Positions 33,629-44,124 of a stretch of DNA of 44,950 bases are shown piece by piece. The notes beneath the pieces were generated by a model that saw only the letters and a program-made list of their open reading frames with translations, was not told the origin of the DNA and searched no databases. The stretch covers positions 78,233-123,182 of the forward strand of contig DF237213.1 of assembly GCA_000708835.1 (NCBI GenBank). Direction: 5' to 3'. The position numbers and the translations under genes are program-made. Position 1 is the stretch's first letter, and every line of letters starts with the position of its first letter. Origin of the DNA: Klebsormidium nitens (Eukaryota > Streptophyta > Klebsormidiophyceae > Klebsormidiales > Klebsormidiaceae).

Positions 33629-36600
33629 GTGCTGGAGCTCCGCAGCAACTTGCACAGTGGTGGCCCCCTCTCCCCCGTCACAGAGAGGGCCTCCAGTCTT
33701 GACATTCCGCCCGCTCTCGTCCACTCCGAAACCATGCCGCCGCTAGCGTCAGTCACATTCACCCCCCCGAGAGAGCCAGAGCGGGCGGCAGCAGAAGCCC
33801 CCAGTAAGAAGTATGCGGTGAAGACGGGGGACTGCTTGTACGGCATCAGCCGCGAGTTTGGCGTGGACGTCAAGTGAGTGGGATTGTCGAAGTGACGCTT
33901 CAAAGGGGGTTGTAGCGGGTCGGGCTGGTAGAAGGTGGATGGGCAGAAGATTGCGCAGGCTTTCTGTCACATCCAGCTTGTGAAGAGCCCTGGTAATAAG
34001 ATCACTTTTGGGAACATAGGCAGGTACACCATGGGAGCTCATTGCCAAGGGTCACCCTTGACTTCTGTACTTTGCATGATTCCACTGGCCTCCAATTTCT
34101 CTTCAAACACATAGTAGTAGCTTCCAGTCCTGGACCATGCTGCAAGCGAACTGCCTTGCTCATGTCGCCTAACCGTAATGTACCAGAGTGAGCCCCCCAA
34201 GATTGAGCTGCCAGAACACGTCTTTGTCTCCTGCCTCTCCATCCTCGTTCACTATTCGCGCCCCTCACTCCTCTCATCTCGCAGGACGCTCCTGGCCTCA
34301 AACCCGCACCTGTCCAACCCCGACAGCCTGCCCCTTGGCCTCACGCTCTGCGTGCCCCTCCACTTCACCCCTGGAGTCCCCAACTCCAGCAAGCTCGCGC
34401 GCATCTCCCTCCCTAGCCCCACGCCCCTCCCGCGCCCCGCCCGCCCACAGATCAACTCCGCCAAGGTGTTGCCGCAGAGTGCCCAGCAGGCAGGGGCCGC
34501 TCGAGCGCTGCAGATGCGCGTGGCGGCGGTTGCGTTTGCAGTGTGCGGGAAGCTGTTGCTGGGCAGCGGCAGCGTAGGGGTGCACAAATACAAGGTGGCA
34601 AGGGGGGACACGCTCGCCAAGATTGCGGCGCGGCACAAGACCAGCGTGGCAGCCATCAAGCAGGCCAACAAGCTCAAGAACGACGTCATCATCCCCGGCA
34701 GGTAGGCTTTGGTGCGAGCTCGTCTTTGGAGTTTGAAACACCCGGGATGAGGCAGAAATCCGTTTTCGTTCTGGGCTATAATTCGCGAATGAGGTCACTT
34801 TTCGCATTGACGGGTTTGCACATGGTTGCTATTTAAGCCCCAAAGTTTCGTGAGCAGCCCCCACAGCCCAACGGCGATGCCGTTCTCCTCAGACATTGTA
34901 GCAGAAGCCCTCACACTTTTGCGTAGTGCAGAAAGGCAACCACTCCCAAGGTTTCATGTCTCGAGCATGCTCCTTCCTCCACCTGGGCCTTTTCCTTACC
35001 CTCTCGCGTCTTCTGCAGGACGCTGACGATTCCGTCCTCCGCCCCACGGGCGACTCTCCAAAAGGCGTCGTTGGCGGAGCGCGAGGCGGCCATGTACGGG
35101 CTGCGGCAGCAGAGCAAGGAAATTTTGGCGCCCATCTCGCCCAACCCGGTGTTCCAGAAGCACGCGCCGCAGCGCCGCGTCGTGGTCCGCCCGGGGGACA
35201 CGCTCTCCGAGATCGCCAAGACGCACAGGTGAGGGCGCTAGGAGGACTATTAAACGACTAACCCGGGACAATTTCAAAGCGCCTCGCTTAGTGGGTTGGC
35301 GGGGCTGGCTTGGAGTCCCTGCTCGAAAGGGGCACTCGACAAAACGTGGCTTACAAGACGGAGAAGCTCTACCTTTTACTCCGAGCTCTTGCTGTGCTCA
35401 GTCCCCCACTCCATATCTCCGTGCAGAATGAGCGTCCAGGAGCTGATGCGGCTGAACAACCTCAAGGGCTTCGGCATCTGCGCGGGCGACATCCTGGCGC
35501 TCAGTCCAGGTAAGCCCCAGCAGCGCTCCGAGGGACCGCACCCGCTTTCATGATACGTCCCTTCGACGCATCTGGCTGCAGCCATGAGGAGGCAATTATA
35601 TACTTGGCCCTTCTGCATGAACCAAATCTCGATCTCCGCCTCGGTTGCTGGAAAGTCTTCTTCGAACTTAGAAGACGTCCATGAGAGTAGAGAAGAGAAC
35701 GTCAGTTCCCGTAAACTCTGGGCTGCATCACACTGACTGTGATTTCCTGGTGGCGCAGCTCCGCGCATGCCCATTGAGTCGATCCGGAAGGGCCCCCGCC
35801 GCTCGCGGATGTACCTCTTCTCGCGAGGCTGGGACGTGTGCACGGCGCAGAGGAAGCCTGGCGTGGGAGGCGGCATCGTCAAGCAAGGTGAGTTTCACTC
35901 AAGAGCCGGCTCAAGGGGGCAGCGACCTTCGTTGCCCTTCAGCCGGATGTGAAAGAACTCTTTGATGAGCACAGCTCTATGTTCTTTTCTTGCACAATCG
36001 GTGAGTCGTTGTGATTACCCAAGTCGCGCAGCTCCATCTTCCGCTCTGTGAAAATTTTGAATTGTCTCCGTTGTGCCTCACGTTCGTCAAGCTCGTTCTT
36101 AAAAATGCTGCGTTTCGCCCAGACGTTTCGGTTAAGGGCTCTCTTATTGATTTGGGATTTGGAACGTTGCTTGCTCGCAGCCCGCTGGAAGCAGCGCAAG
36201 ACCAAGCCCTTCAACGACTGCTGGCGCTTCAACTGCCCCCTACAGAGCGGGTGAGCCGCCAGTAACCCGCACCCGTTCCCTATCGGTTGTGCCGTTTTTG
36301 CCAGTTTCACGATCTATTTGAAAGCGAGCAAAGCTGCTAACACCCCAAAAGTCGATGTTGCTTCGACAGGCCGACCAGCAATATCTTCTTTGGGCTGCAC
36401 CACATGACAGTAGCTTGGCATCCATGTCGACCACCCTTCAGCCCGATCCACTTCGATCGCGTTCAATCCCAAACGGCATCGAACAATGGTCAGGCGCTTT
36501 TCCAACCTTGCCCTTCCGCTGTCGACTGCGTCCGCTGAGCGCCTTGGTTCATTGCTGCCGCAGGTTCATCTCGAGCCCGTACGGTCCGCGCAAGCTGGCG

Positions 36601-37625
36601 GGCCAGCGGCGGAGCATCCACTACGGGGTGGACATCGCGGCCGACACGGGCACGCCCATCCTGGCCGCGGACCGGGGCGTCATCGCCAAGGTCGCGCGCC
36701 ACTTCTGGGACACCGACGGGTGCGCGCGCGTTCACCTTTTCTGACTGACTGCCACGTGACAGCCCGCTCGAGGCTCGAAGAGTTCTGTTCTTCCGGTGTC
36801 TTTTAGGAGAACCTCCGCCAAAAAGTGGTTCTTAATTAGGCGCCAGGGCTATTTTGAACCATCGAAGGCTGGGTTCAAAGGTCTGCTTGCGGCTATGAGA
36901 GACAGGGTGGGAGACAGCGCTGCTTCTCGCAGTCAACAGCCCATCTCAACAGCCCAGCTGCCCGCCGCCTGTGCGTGTCTCATTTCGTGCGCCTGTGCGG
37001 GCAGGTACGGCAACTACGTGGACATCATGCACTCGGGCAACTTCCTGACGCGGTACGCGCACTGCCAGTCGCTGCTTGTGCGTGAGGGCCAGGTGAGCGG
37101 CCCCTCTGTCCACCGAGCGCCCCGTCGACTCGTGCTTCGAGCAGGACTGGAGCAATCGTTGGAGTCCGCAACCGATGCCTTGTTTCGTCCCTAGAGTTAG
37201 ACTCTGGGTTATCTGTTTCGCTCAAGTAGTCCCCGCTCGTGTGGTGCAGCGAGTTTCGAGGGGCCAGGAGATCGCCACAGTGGGAGCCACCGGGAATGCT
37301 CAAGGACCACACCTCCATTTTGAAGGTAACGCGCAGTCTCTCTCGATTCCAAGTTGTGAAGAATTGGATGTGTATGACAGTGCCCAGGCCGTGTGTTGGA
37401 AGCATCACCGATGACCTGAATAGCAGTTCCTTGCCCCGGCAATCTGCATAACAAGCAGCAATATCTCCAGAAGTCAATGACGTCAATACAAGCTGGAGAG
37501 AAGGAGAAATTCAGATTTTGGGGGTTTCCCCAGCCGGTGCTGACAGCGGTGTCGGTGAATCTGTGTTGGCAGTGCGCAAGGAGGGCAAGACGGTGAACCC
37601 CGCGCACTACACCCGCCTGTGCTGA
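33629..37625 (+). CDS. LysM-domain M23 metallopeptidase (NlpD/LytM-like peptidoglycan endopeptidase)
   Basis: Predicted zinc endopeptidase cutting peptide cross-links of peptidoglycan, held on glycan by LysM domains. Exons: 33629-33873, 34285-34701, 35019-35228, 35427-35509, 35759-35887, 36181-36250, 36564-36719, 37005-37092, 37250-37325 and 37573-37625. They sum to 1,527 nt (508 aa) plus a missing N-terminus, since the first listed exon begins at an acceptor in phase 0. Numbering from that exon: LysM1 about 60-105 (YAVKTGDCLYGISREFGVDV), hydrophobic segment about 157-177 (MRVAAVAFAVCGKLLL), LysM2 about 182-228 (YKVARGDTLAKIAARHKTSV), LysM3 about 273-320 (RVVVRPGDTLSEIAKTHR). The M23 domain runs from about 387 to the end. 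All metal and catalytic residues are present: H404 and D408 in SIHYGVDIAA, H456 in TRYAHCQS, and HLHFE at 487-491. A Cys/Trp-rich linker (about 320-385) is unfamiliar. No transit or signal peptide is visible because the start is unresolved. Confidence 0.9.
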
Positions 37626-38825
37626 CCTCCACCACCCGGTGCCCCGTCCGCCCATTCTTTTCGGCTGCATTCAAAAGCTTGAGTCTGCCGGTAGCTGCTA
37701 GGATTATGTCCCGTGTCTGGTCCCAGGTCAAATGTGCGTCTCTCGGCAAAGATAGGGTGGATGTTGCTAGTCGTGCTGGTTAGGGCTCGTGTGGCTCCAA
37801 CGCCAGGTGGTCTTACAAGAAATAAACCCTACATATAGTCCGTTGTACTCTAGATAGTTGTAAGAGATCGAGGCCTTGCTTCTGTGCTGTGCCTGGTGGC
37901 GACTCTGCTTCCTTCAAGGCAGTCAAATCCGGAATAATCCAGCAGCGAGTGTCCCGTTGAAAAGCCAAGTGGCTCGAGAAAATGGTCAAGCGTTTGCTTG
38001 TGGGTCGTTGGGCCAACCCTTGAACTCAAGGCAAGGTTAGATTTGACTCTTATATGGTGCAACCTCCTAAGTAGTTAGTCGCTTGCAAAGGTCTTGACTC
38101 AAACAATACCATGAGTGCTTTCAATGGACGCATTATCAGCTTGTCGGATTAGCGATGCGTTCATGGGATAGTAAACATGCTCCGTGTTCAATGTGGTTAC
38201 GATCAAGTTTTCAAGCCGACCGATACTGTTTGCCGTGAAGCGCTATGCATGATACCATCTGTACTTCGCGGCATTGACGTCACCGTACCGGTGGCACATG
38301 GTCACATTGATCACGGAGAATTGCGGAGTTGCGGAGTCAAAAAACAAATTCCCGGCCGCGCCGGAGACCGTGCTCCACGGCCATGGTGGCTAAGGGCGTT
38401 AATAAATTGGAAGTTACCATCACATGGTGGCACTCATGCCATGACGTGATCATAGAGCGCGTGGGACCGTTCACACTCACGCGCAAACTTTGCAGGGCAT
38501 GCACATATTGATCTGGTTGAGAGTACACTGTATACCTTAGCATCATTATCAGCTGAAAGTTACCACAACGGATATCCTGCTAATGCATATGATGAGCCCG
38601 TTCTGGCGGATTGGCTCAACATCATCACATGGGCCTGGCGGCTGGTTGAGTTGCCTGGCGGCCGCCGGCCCGCACGCCGCGGCCGCTCTGCTGCCGCGGC
38701 TGTGGGGGGCCACGCACTAAAACTTTTCAGCAGTCAAGGCGTGCTGTAGCAACCCTTTTCGCCCGGGGGCTACTGGGAGAAGTCATCAGCAGATCGCCGG
38801 AAACTTAGAAAGTGCAAACATGCAA

Positions 38826-38935
38826 CTGGCGTCGCAGCCAGGATTTGAACCCGCGATCTATCGTGAGTCGATGTTCGCATGTACTTTAGGCTGTTTACAT
38901 GGAGACCACTGCCATAGACTCACGGTCACTCCAGA
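38826..38935 (-). other. tRNA-like sequence (B box), probably a pseudo-tRNA or SINE fragment
   Basis: Read on the minus strand, GCGGGTTCAAATCC followed by TGGCTGCGACGCCA looks like a tRNA T-arm and 3' acceptor end. An A-box-like TATGGCAGTGG lies about 60 nt upstream. No 5' acceptor strand pairing with CTGCGAC was found at tRNA spacing and no anticodon arm is clear. This is therefore more likely a degenerate tRNA or tRNA-derived SINE than a working tRNA gene. Confidence 0.25.
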
Positions 38936-39166
38936 GGGCGCAGACGCCAGCCAAAATGTCGGCGCGAGCAGAATTGTATTAGCGGGCGGAATTATCATAT
39001 CCAAACTGCCCACAGGGTCAAAACGACTTGGCTAGGTCCCAAAACGTTCTCTACAAGTTTCCGCCATCGTTGGGCGTCATTTGCCCGGTCCATTTGAATG
39101 CCCAAAATTTGCATTTTAGTTGGGGAAGTACCTCCCCTCCTAGTACCTCCAAACTCTCCCAAATGC

Positions 39167-39289
39167 TGACGTCATAACTCCCAAAAGCGAAGAGATACGT
39201 CATCCTAAGCCCCGAGGTAATTCGACTACGATATTTTCGTACAAAACTTCCGGTTTTACAATCCGCAAAGTGACGTCATAAACCCTAAT
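39167..39289. promoter_or_regulatory. Motif cluster: two TGACGTCA sites and a telo-box
   Basis: TGACGTCATAA occurs at 39167-39177 and 39272-39282, spaced 105 bp. The second runs directly into AAACCCTAA (39281-39289). TGACGTCA is the palindromic bZIP (TGA/CRE type) core and AAACCCTAA is the plant telo-box. The combination resembles a promoter whose transcript would begin near 39300-39430. Inference from motifs only. Confidence 0.35.
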
Positions 39290-39431
39290 TTGCACTAACA
39301 AATGAGCAAATGAGCCCCTTCAACTGAGCTGTTGAGCTGTGTTGAGCTGTGCGCTTTCCGCTCCATTCTCACCTCTTCAAAACGAGTAGCTTAATTCCTC
39401 CTCTTCACTACGACCTTTCTACCTCTTCTTC

Positions 39432-39554
39432 ATGTGTGTGAACGTTTCTTGCAAAGAAGCGCCGCGGGGATGCGCCCCCAAAGTTGCGCCCCCGTTGCGC
39501 CCTGCTGCCCCCTTCTACCTCTCGCTTTGCTTGAAAAAGAAAGGAAAGCCCTAG
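39432..39554 (+). CDS. Short ORF downstream of a promoter-like motif cluster
   Basis: 40 codons beginning MCVNVSCKEAP and ending LKKKGKP. It is preceded by a CT-rich leader (about 39365-39430) and the bZIP/telo-box cluster. It is Cys, Pro and Lys rich with no recognisable family. It may be a micropeptide, an upstream exon of a longer transcript, or chance. Confidence is low because nothing but position and leader composition supports it. Confidence 0.12.
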   Translation: MCVNVSCKEAPRGCAPKVAPPLRPAAPFYLSLCLKKKGKP

Positions 39555-40189
39555 GTCGCGGTCGCATGTCCTTCCTACGGTAGCTTGCACAGGCTGAGTG
39601 GCCAGGCTGCCATGCAGTTGTCCGAGTCACGGTCGACTCAGCGCATGATGCAAAATGGCAGGGGCCGAGTGACATCAGCGTTTGCAAGGACCCTGCATAC
39701 GTCATCATACCTTAAGCGAGAAATTCGGTCCCCCTTCGCCGTCAGCCCGATTCAAAATGGCTTGGTGTTTCGATTTGGCTCGATAGTTTGCGATACCCCC
39801 CAAGTCAGACATAGGTCCAACAGGTTCGAAATCTGCTGAGTACGAGCTAACAGATACTACAGATCGTCCAGCCGGTAGTGCTGTTCGACGCCCTCGCAAC
39901 CGCAGAGACGAGCCTCCGTCAAATCAGGCCCTACAAACGCCATCTGCGAGGAACCCCTGCTGTTCTGCTGATCAGCAAGGTCGTCCACCGCTTAGCAAGT
40001 TCGCGGCATCCCCCTGCAAGCTTCGAAATCTGCTTGGAGGGCAATTCAGCGAACCTGAGCTATTTGAGCTTCTCGCAAATGAGAGCAACGTCAAAGCCAA
40101 TCAATAATGCTCAGAAGGTTTTCTAACAAACTCGATGCGAGTCATGCGACTCATCACACCAGAATTCCACCTTGACATTGTGTTCCAAA

Positions 40190-40390
40190 CAACCGCAAAC
40201 CGCAACGCGATCCAAGAACTGCGGTCTGCGACCGCAAACGCAGTCCACAAACCGCAATCTGGGGGGTTCTAAACCGTGGTTTCCAGATTTCGGTCGTTGG
40301 GACCGCGAACCGGGCGGGCAACCCACACATGATGAACCGCAAACCGCACATCGCGACCGCCCAGTCCGAGTCCGCAGCCTTGCGGTCTTT
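40190..40390. repeat. CCGCAAAC-rich patch
   Basis: The word CCGCAAAC or close variants (ACCGCAA, GACCGC, CTGCGGTC) recurs at least eight times in 200 bp, in direct and inverted orientation. Examples are ACCGCAAACCGCAAC at about 40194 and again near 40337. The spacing is irregular, so it is not a simple tandem repeat. It may be a decayed repeat or a cluster of binding sites. Confidence 0.4.
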
Positions 40391-41008
40391 ATTCGGGGCG
40401 CCAGTCCCCGTCGGTTACCACCCGGCAGCCTTGACACTAGTAAATGGCTCCACCGGGTAACCCGAAAGTGGGTGGAAATGGTAGCCAACAGGCCATATAA
40501 GACGTCTGCAAAGTTTGGTGGACGCGCCCGCGGTGGCCCATACGGTCTGCTCGCTACTGGGCGCTACATATTTTGGCTGGGCGTCTGCGCCCCCGGGCTA
40601 GCCTAGCGGAGCATGCTTACGTCACCTCGCGTGCGCCGCCTTGCCACCTGGCGGTGTTACCGGTAGGGCGGTACCTAGCCGTCAATTACGGTCGCGAGTG
40701 CGTGTCTCGCAGTCTTACACTGGCGCAATTCTCAGCCGTCGTTTGGCGGACGAGAACTTATATTAGTTATACCTATTAGTTGAAGCAAGTCGGAGCCGTC
40801 GATCACATTCCTCGATTTGACCCCGCGACTTCGACTCGGCCTCAGTCTAGTTTGCAAGCAACCAACCGCCTGCCTGCCTGGCACCTGCGCGAAAGGAGGA
40901 GCAGCAATGCAGTACTAGTAGGCACCAGCACGGTGGCAGGGGCAGATTAGTTGTGAGGCGCTTGCTTCAATTGGCGCCATCGACATTTGAGCTAGAGGCC
41001 AAGACAAT

Positions 41009-44000
41009 ATGGCTGAGGCTACTGTAGCTGCGGATGCGCCCAGCACTGCCCCCGACGCTGCGCCAGAGGGGGATCACAAGGTGGCGAGCAAGGGGGAGCG
41101 GACGGAGCGTGTGAAGCGCCTGGACAGACCGAATCGTGCAGCTTTGGAGGAGGAAGTTGCGAAGCTGAACCAGACCGTTGACCAGCATCAGGCCAGAATT
41201 CAGGAGATCAAGGTTCTGATTGACAACAAGAAGGCGGGGAGGCAAGGTGTGTCTGGGGAGGTTGCAGAAGCTCGAAACAAGCTCAATGAGCTTGTGAATC
41301 ATTACAAGGCACTGATTGAGGAGAAGAACTCCATCAAGGAGGAGTTAAAGTACATCGACCAAGCTAGGGAGAAGGCCCGGGAGGAGGCCAAAAGCTTGAA
41401 GTCCAAACTGCCTTATGTCAGGTCAGCCGCTCTGGTTGCTTAGATAACCCCAATCTGTATGTTTGAATGTAGAAAGAGTTGCAATCACTCCTATTGGTCA
41501 AAGGCAATCAGAGCCTATCAGCTGGAGGTGGTCTTATGTGGTCTCGTTTTGCAGCACTCATGACGTAATTGTGGGCCAAACCTCCAATGTGTTCCTCTGA
41601 GTGTGTTGGTAAAGGTCAGCTCAGGAGACTCAGGCAGGAGTACCGCTGTTGATAGATCTAGCTTTGAGCGCCCTTCCTTGACGGATGGTCTGCTCGCATT
41701 GTCGCTCGCTTGCAAGCTTTCTTCGATTTTTAAGCATACAAAATCTTCATCAGAAGCTCTCTTGAAGTTAGCGGCGTCAGCACTCACGATGCGGAGGACA
41801 TACCTCTGGCAGAAGACTTTTCTTTGACGAAGAGGATTCTCCAGTCCCTTGGCTGTGCCGTTCTGGACATTATTCATCCTGCCACATTCAGGGAGATCTG
41901 ATTTGATCATCTACTTTATGTCTTTACAGCTCACAATGGATCAATGCACTGTTTTATGATTCTCCGTTGCCCATGGCTTTACGTGGCTCCCACCTGACCA
42001 CATTGTTAGATGAACTGAAAGTGCTGAAGCTGAGAGAAGGCAGTATCTTCGGCTTTCAATGTCGTCCACAATCCTGATTTGCTTTCTGCCAACAATTGTG
42101 AACCGAGTGTTGCTATTTGGTTTTGCCTGCTAGCCCTGAATTGCCTCCCAATTGTCGTAAAACCTGTGTGGAAGTCTCCGTACATTATCGTACGTTATCT
42201 AAGCATTGCCTTTCTGGCTGCCAGGGTTGAACAGATTGATGAGGAGGTCAAGAAGCTGGAGTACAAGATGCACCACACGTCGCTGACCATGGCCGAGGAG
42301 AAGCGGACCATCAGCCAGATCAACGAGCTGACCAAGTCACGCGAGTTTGTCAAAGTGTACAACGAGCGGATGGACAAGCTGTCGGGGGAGGAGTCGAGCA
42401 GGGGCGAGGTGCTGGAGCGCATTCGCCAGAAAGACGCGCAGATCAACGCGATCAAGGCGCAAGAGTCAGAGCAGAGGAGGCTGCTCAACTCCATCCGGGA
42501 CAAGGAGCAGTCACACACAGCTGATATTCCGGGCCTGCATCAGGTGGGACAGTATTCCCTGATCAGTTGCTCAATGTGAGCTGCACCAAGGGCTTGCTAA
42601 CAGGTGGTGCTCATGAACAGATTCAAAGGGATGGGGCAAGAGTGCGCTGTCAATAAAAAAAAGTGTGGCGCCTAACTCAACACATGAGCAGAAAGTGGCG
42701 CCTGGCTTGTCAATAGCAGTTTGGTCTGAGCTGTGTCCATTTGTTGCGGTGGAAAAAAGCCAAGTGAGCATAGCAATCCTGTCAGCTTGTTGGGAAGTGA
42801 TATCAGGTATGATGTTCGAATTGGCAGGAACGGAGTGAGCTGTACGACAAGATCAGTGAGCTGAAGAAGCAGGGTTACGAGTTGAGACAACAGTTCAGGG
42901 CCAAGGAGCAGGAATGGTGAGGACACAAACTTCCTGTCAGCACCAGTCAGGTTCCAAGTGCGTCTCGCCTGACATTTTCTGCAGCTGATAAGCAAAGGTT
43001 GAGCGCTATGTCCGAACTACTACTTCGCTGTAGTTCGGAAGGAAGGCTTCTCGATGGTTGTTGAATCCTAGACAAGGATGGTTTAGTTGCAAAGCAAACA
43101 GAAGGCGCTAGTGCAAGCGCCCAATGCCAGTTGGCGCATCATCACGTCTGGATTCATGTTGGAAAATGGGGCCTCACAGGTTCCACTTAAGGTCACCTTT
43201 CAGTGTTTGATTGTCAGGGGCCCTAGTGGTTGATCAATTTGGGATGGGCGACACTAGTACCCACTTGCATTCTTGTTGATGTGGGTTGGTAAAATGACAA
43301 CGGAAGGGGGTGCTGGCTGTGGCAGGTACGAGCGGGAGCAGGAGTGGCGCAAGCAGGAAGGGGAGCGGCGGAAGGCGCAGCGCGCGGTGTGGGACGCGGA
43401 GCGCAAGGTCAAGGAGGAGGCGTGGAAGGCGCGGCAGGCCGAGAACTTCGTGGAACCGTACACTGACGAGATCATCAAGTGCGATCAGCTGACCGCCATG
43501 CTGCAAAAGTATGCGCCTGCGCAGGCGGCCGCTGCCGCGGCCCCCAAGACCGAGATCAAGATGCCGGAGGGCGTCAGCATCTTGAAGAAGGATCGGGATG
43601 CAGGGATGGACGGCTGGTTCGGAGGGCTTGGGGGGGGGTCCAAGAAGGGCAAGAACAAGGGGGGGGGCGCAAAGGACAAGAGCACGGAGAAGCTGTCGCT
43701 GTCGCTCGACGCGCTGGCGTCACTGCAGAGCGTCTCGGTGGCAGCGCCGCTGACGGTGGGCGATGTGATGGGAGCGATTGAGAAGGTGAAGGAGAAGAAG
43801 GTGCACTATCAGGAGCTGCAGAAGGAGGAGCGGGTGAAGAGGGAGGCCAAGGCTGCGGCGGAGAAGGAGGGGGTGGTGGAGAAGGAGGAGACGGAAGGAA
43901 AGGCGGAAGGGGACAAAGAGGAGGATGAAAAGGAGACGAAGGAAGAGGACGAGGCAGATGCAAATGACGCCGAAGAAGAGACAGATGCCGCCAGCAAAGG

Positions 44001-44124
44001 GGAGACTAAAGCGCCTGAGGCCAAGAAGGTCGAGGCAAATGGGGTTGCGAAGGTAGAGAAAAAGGAGGATGCGGCAGAGGAGGCGGCGGAGGAGGCCGAG
44101 GAGGCCGAGGAGGCCAAGGAGTAA
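41009..44124 (+). CDS. BFR1-like coiled-coil protein (nuclear segregation protein Bfr1 family)
   Basis: Homologue of yeast Bfr1, an mRNP and ER-polysome associated protein affecting secretion and ploidy. Exons: 41009-41421, 42225-42543, 42828-42916 and 43326-44124 (1,620 nt, 539 aa). Introns are GT-AG and the phases fit. The start MAEATVAADAP opens an Ala-rich N-terminus. Residues about 35-300 are continuous charged coiled coil (LDRPNRAALEEEVAKLNQTV onward). The family block ENFVEPYTDEIIKCDQLTAML is followed by a basic Gly/Lys linker (SKKGKNKGGGAKDK). The C-terminal Bfr1 signature then runs LSLSLDALASLQSVSVAAPL, leading into VGDVMGAIEKVKEKKVHYQE. The last 100 residues are very acidic and Lys-rich (EKEETEGKAEGDKEEDEKE), probably disordered. 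The order matches Bfr1. Confusion with the plant proton-pump interactor family, another long coiled coil, is possible but the C-terminal signature favours Bfr1. Confidence 0.87.

Larger units (their letters stand above)
37626..41008. other. Intergenic region upstream of the BFR1-like gene
   Basis: 3.4 kb without a convincing protein gene. It contains a tRNA-like B box (about 38838-38849), two TGACGTCA bZIP palindromes (39167-39174 and 39272-39279), a telo-box (39281-39289), a pyrimidine-rich stretch leading to a 40-codon ORF (39432-39554), and a CCGCAAAC-rich patch (about 40190-40390). Further TGACGTCA copies lie near 37480 and 38275. A GGCGGCCGCC palindrome lies at 38657-38666. The last 250 bp are probably the promoter and 5' UTR of the BFR1-like gene. 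Confidence 0.45.

Noticed and set aside
33629-37625. Bacterial contamination as source of the M23 gene
   Set aside because: At least nine phase-consistent GT-AG introns interrupt the coding sequence, and both neighbours are eukaryotic genes on the same contig.
43574-43963. Proline/serine-rich minus-strand frame
   Set aside because: Antisense to the acidic GAG/AAG-rich tail of the BFR1-like protein, a purely compositional artefact.
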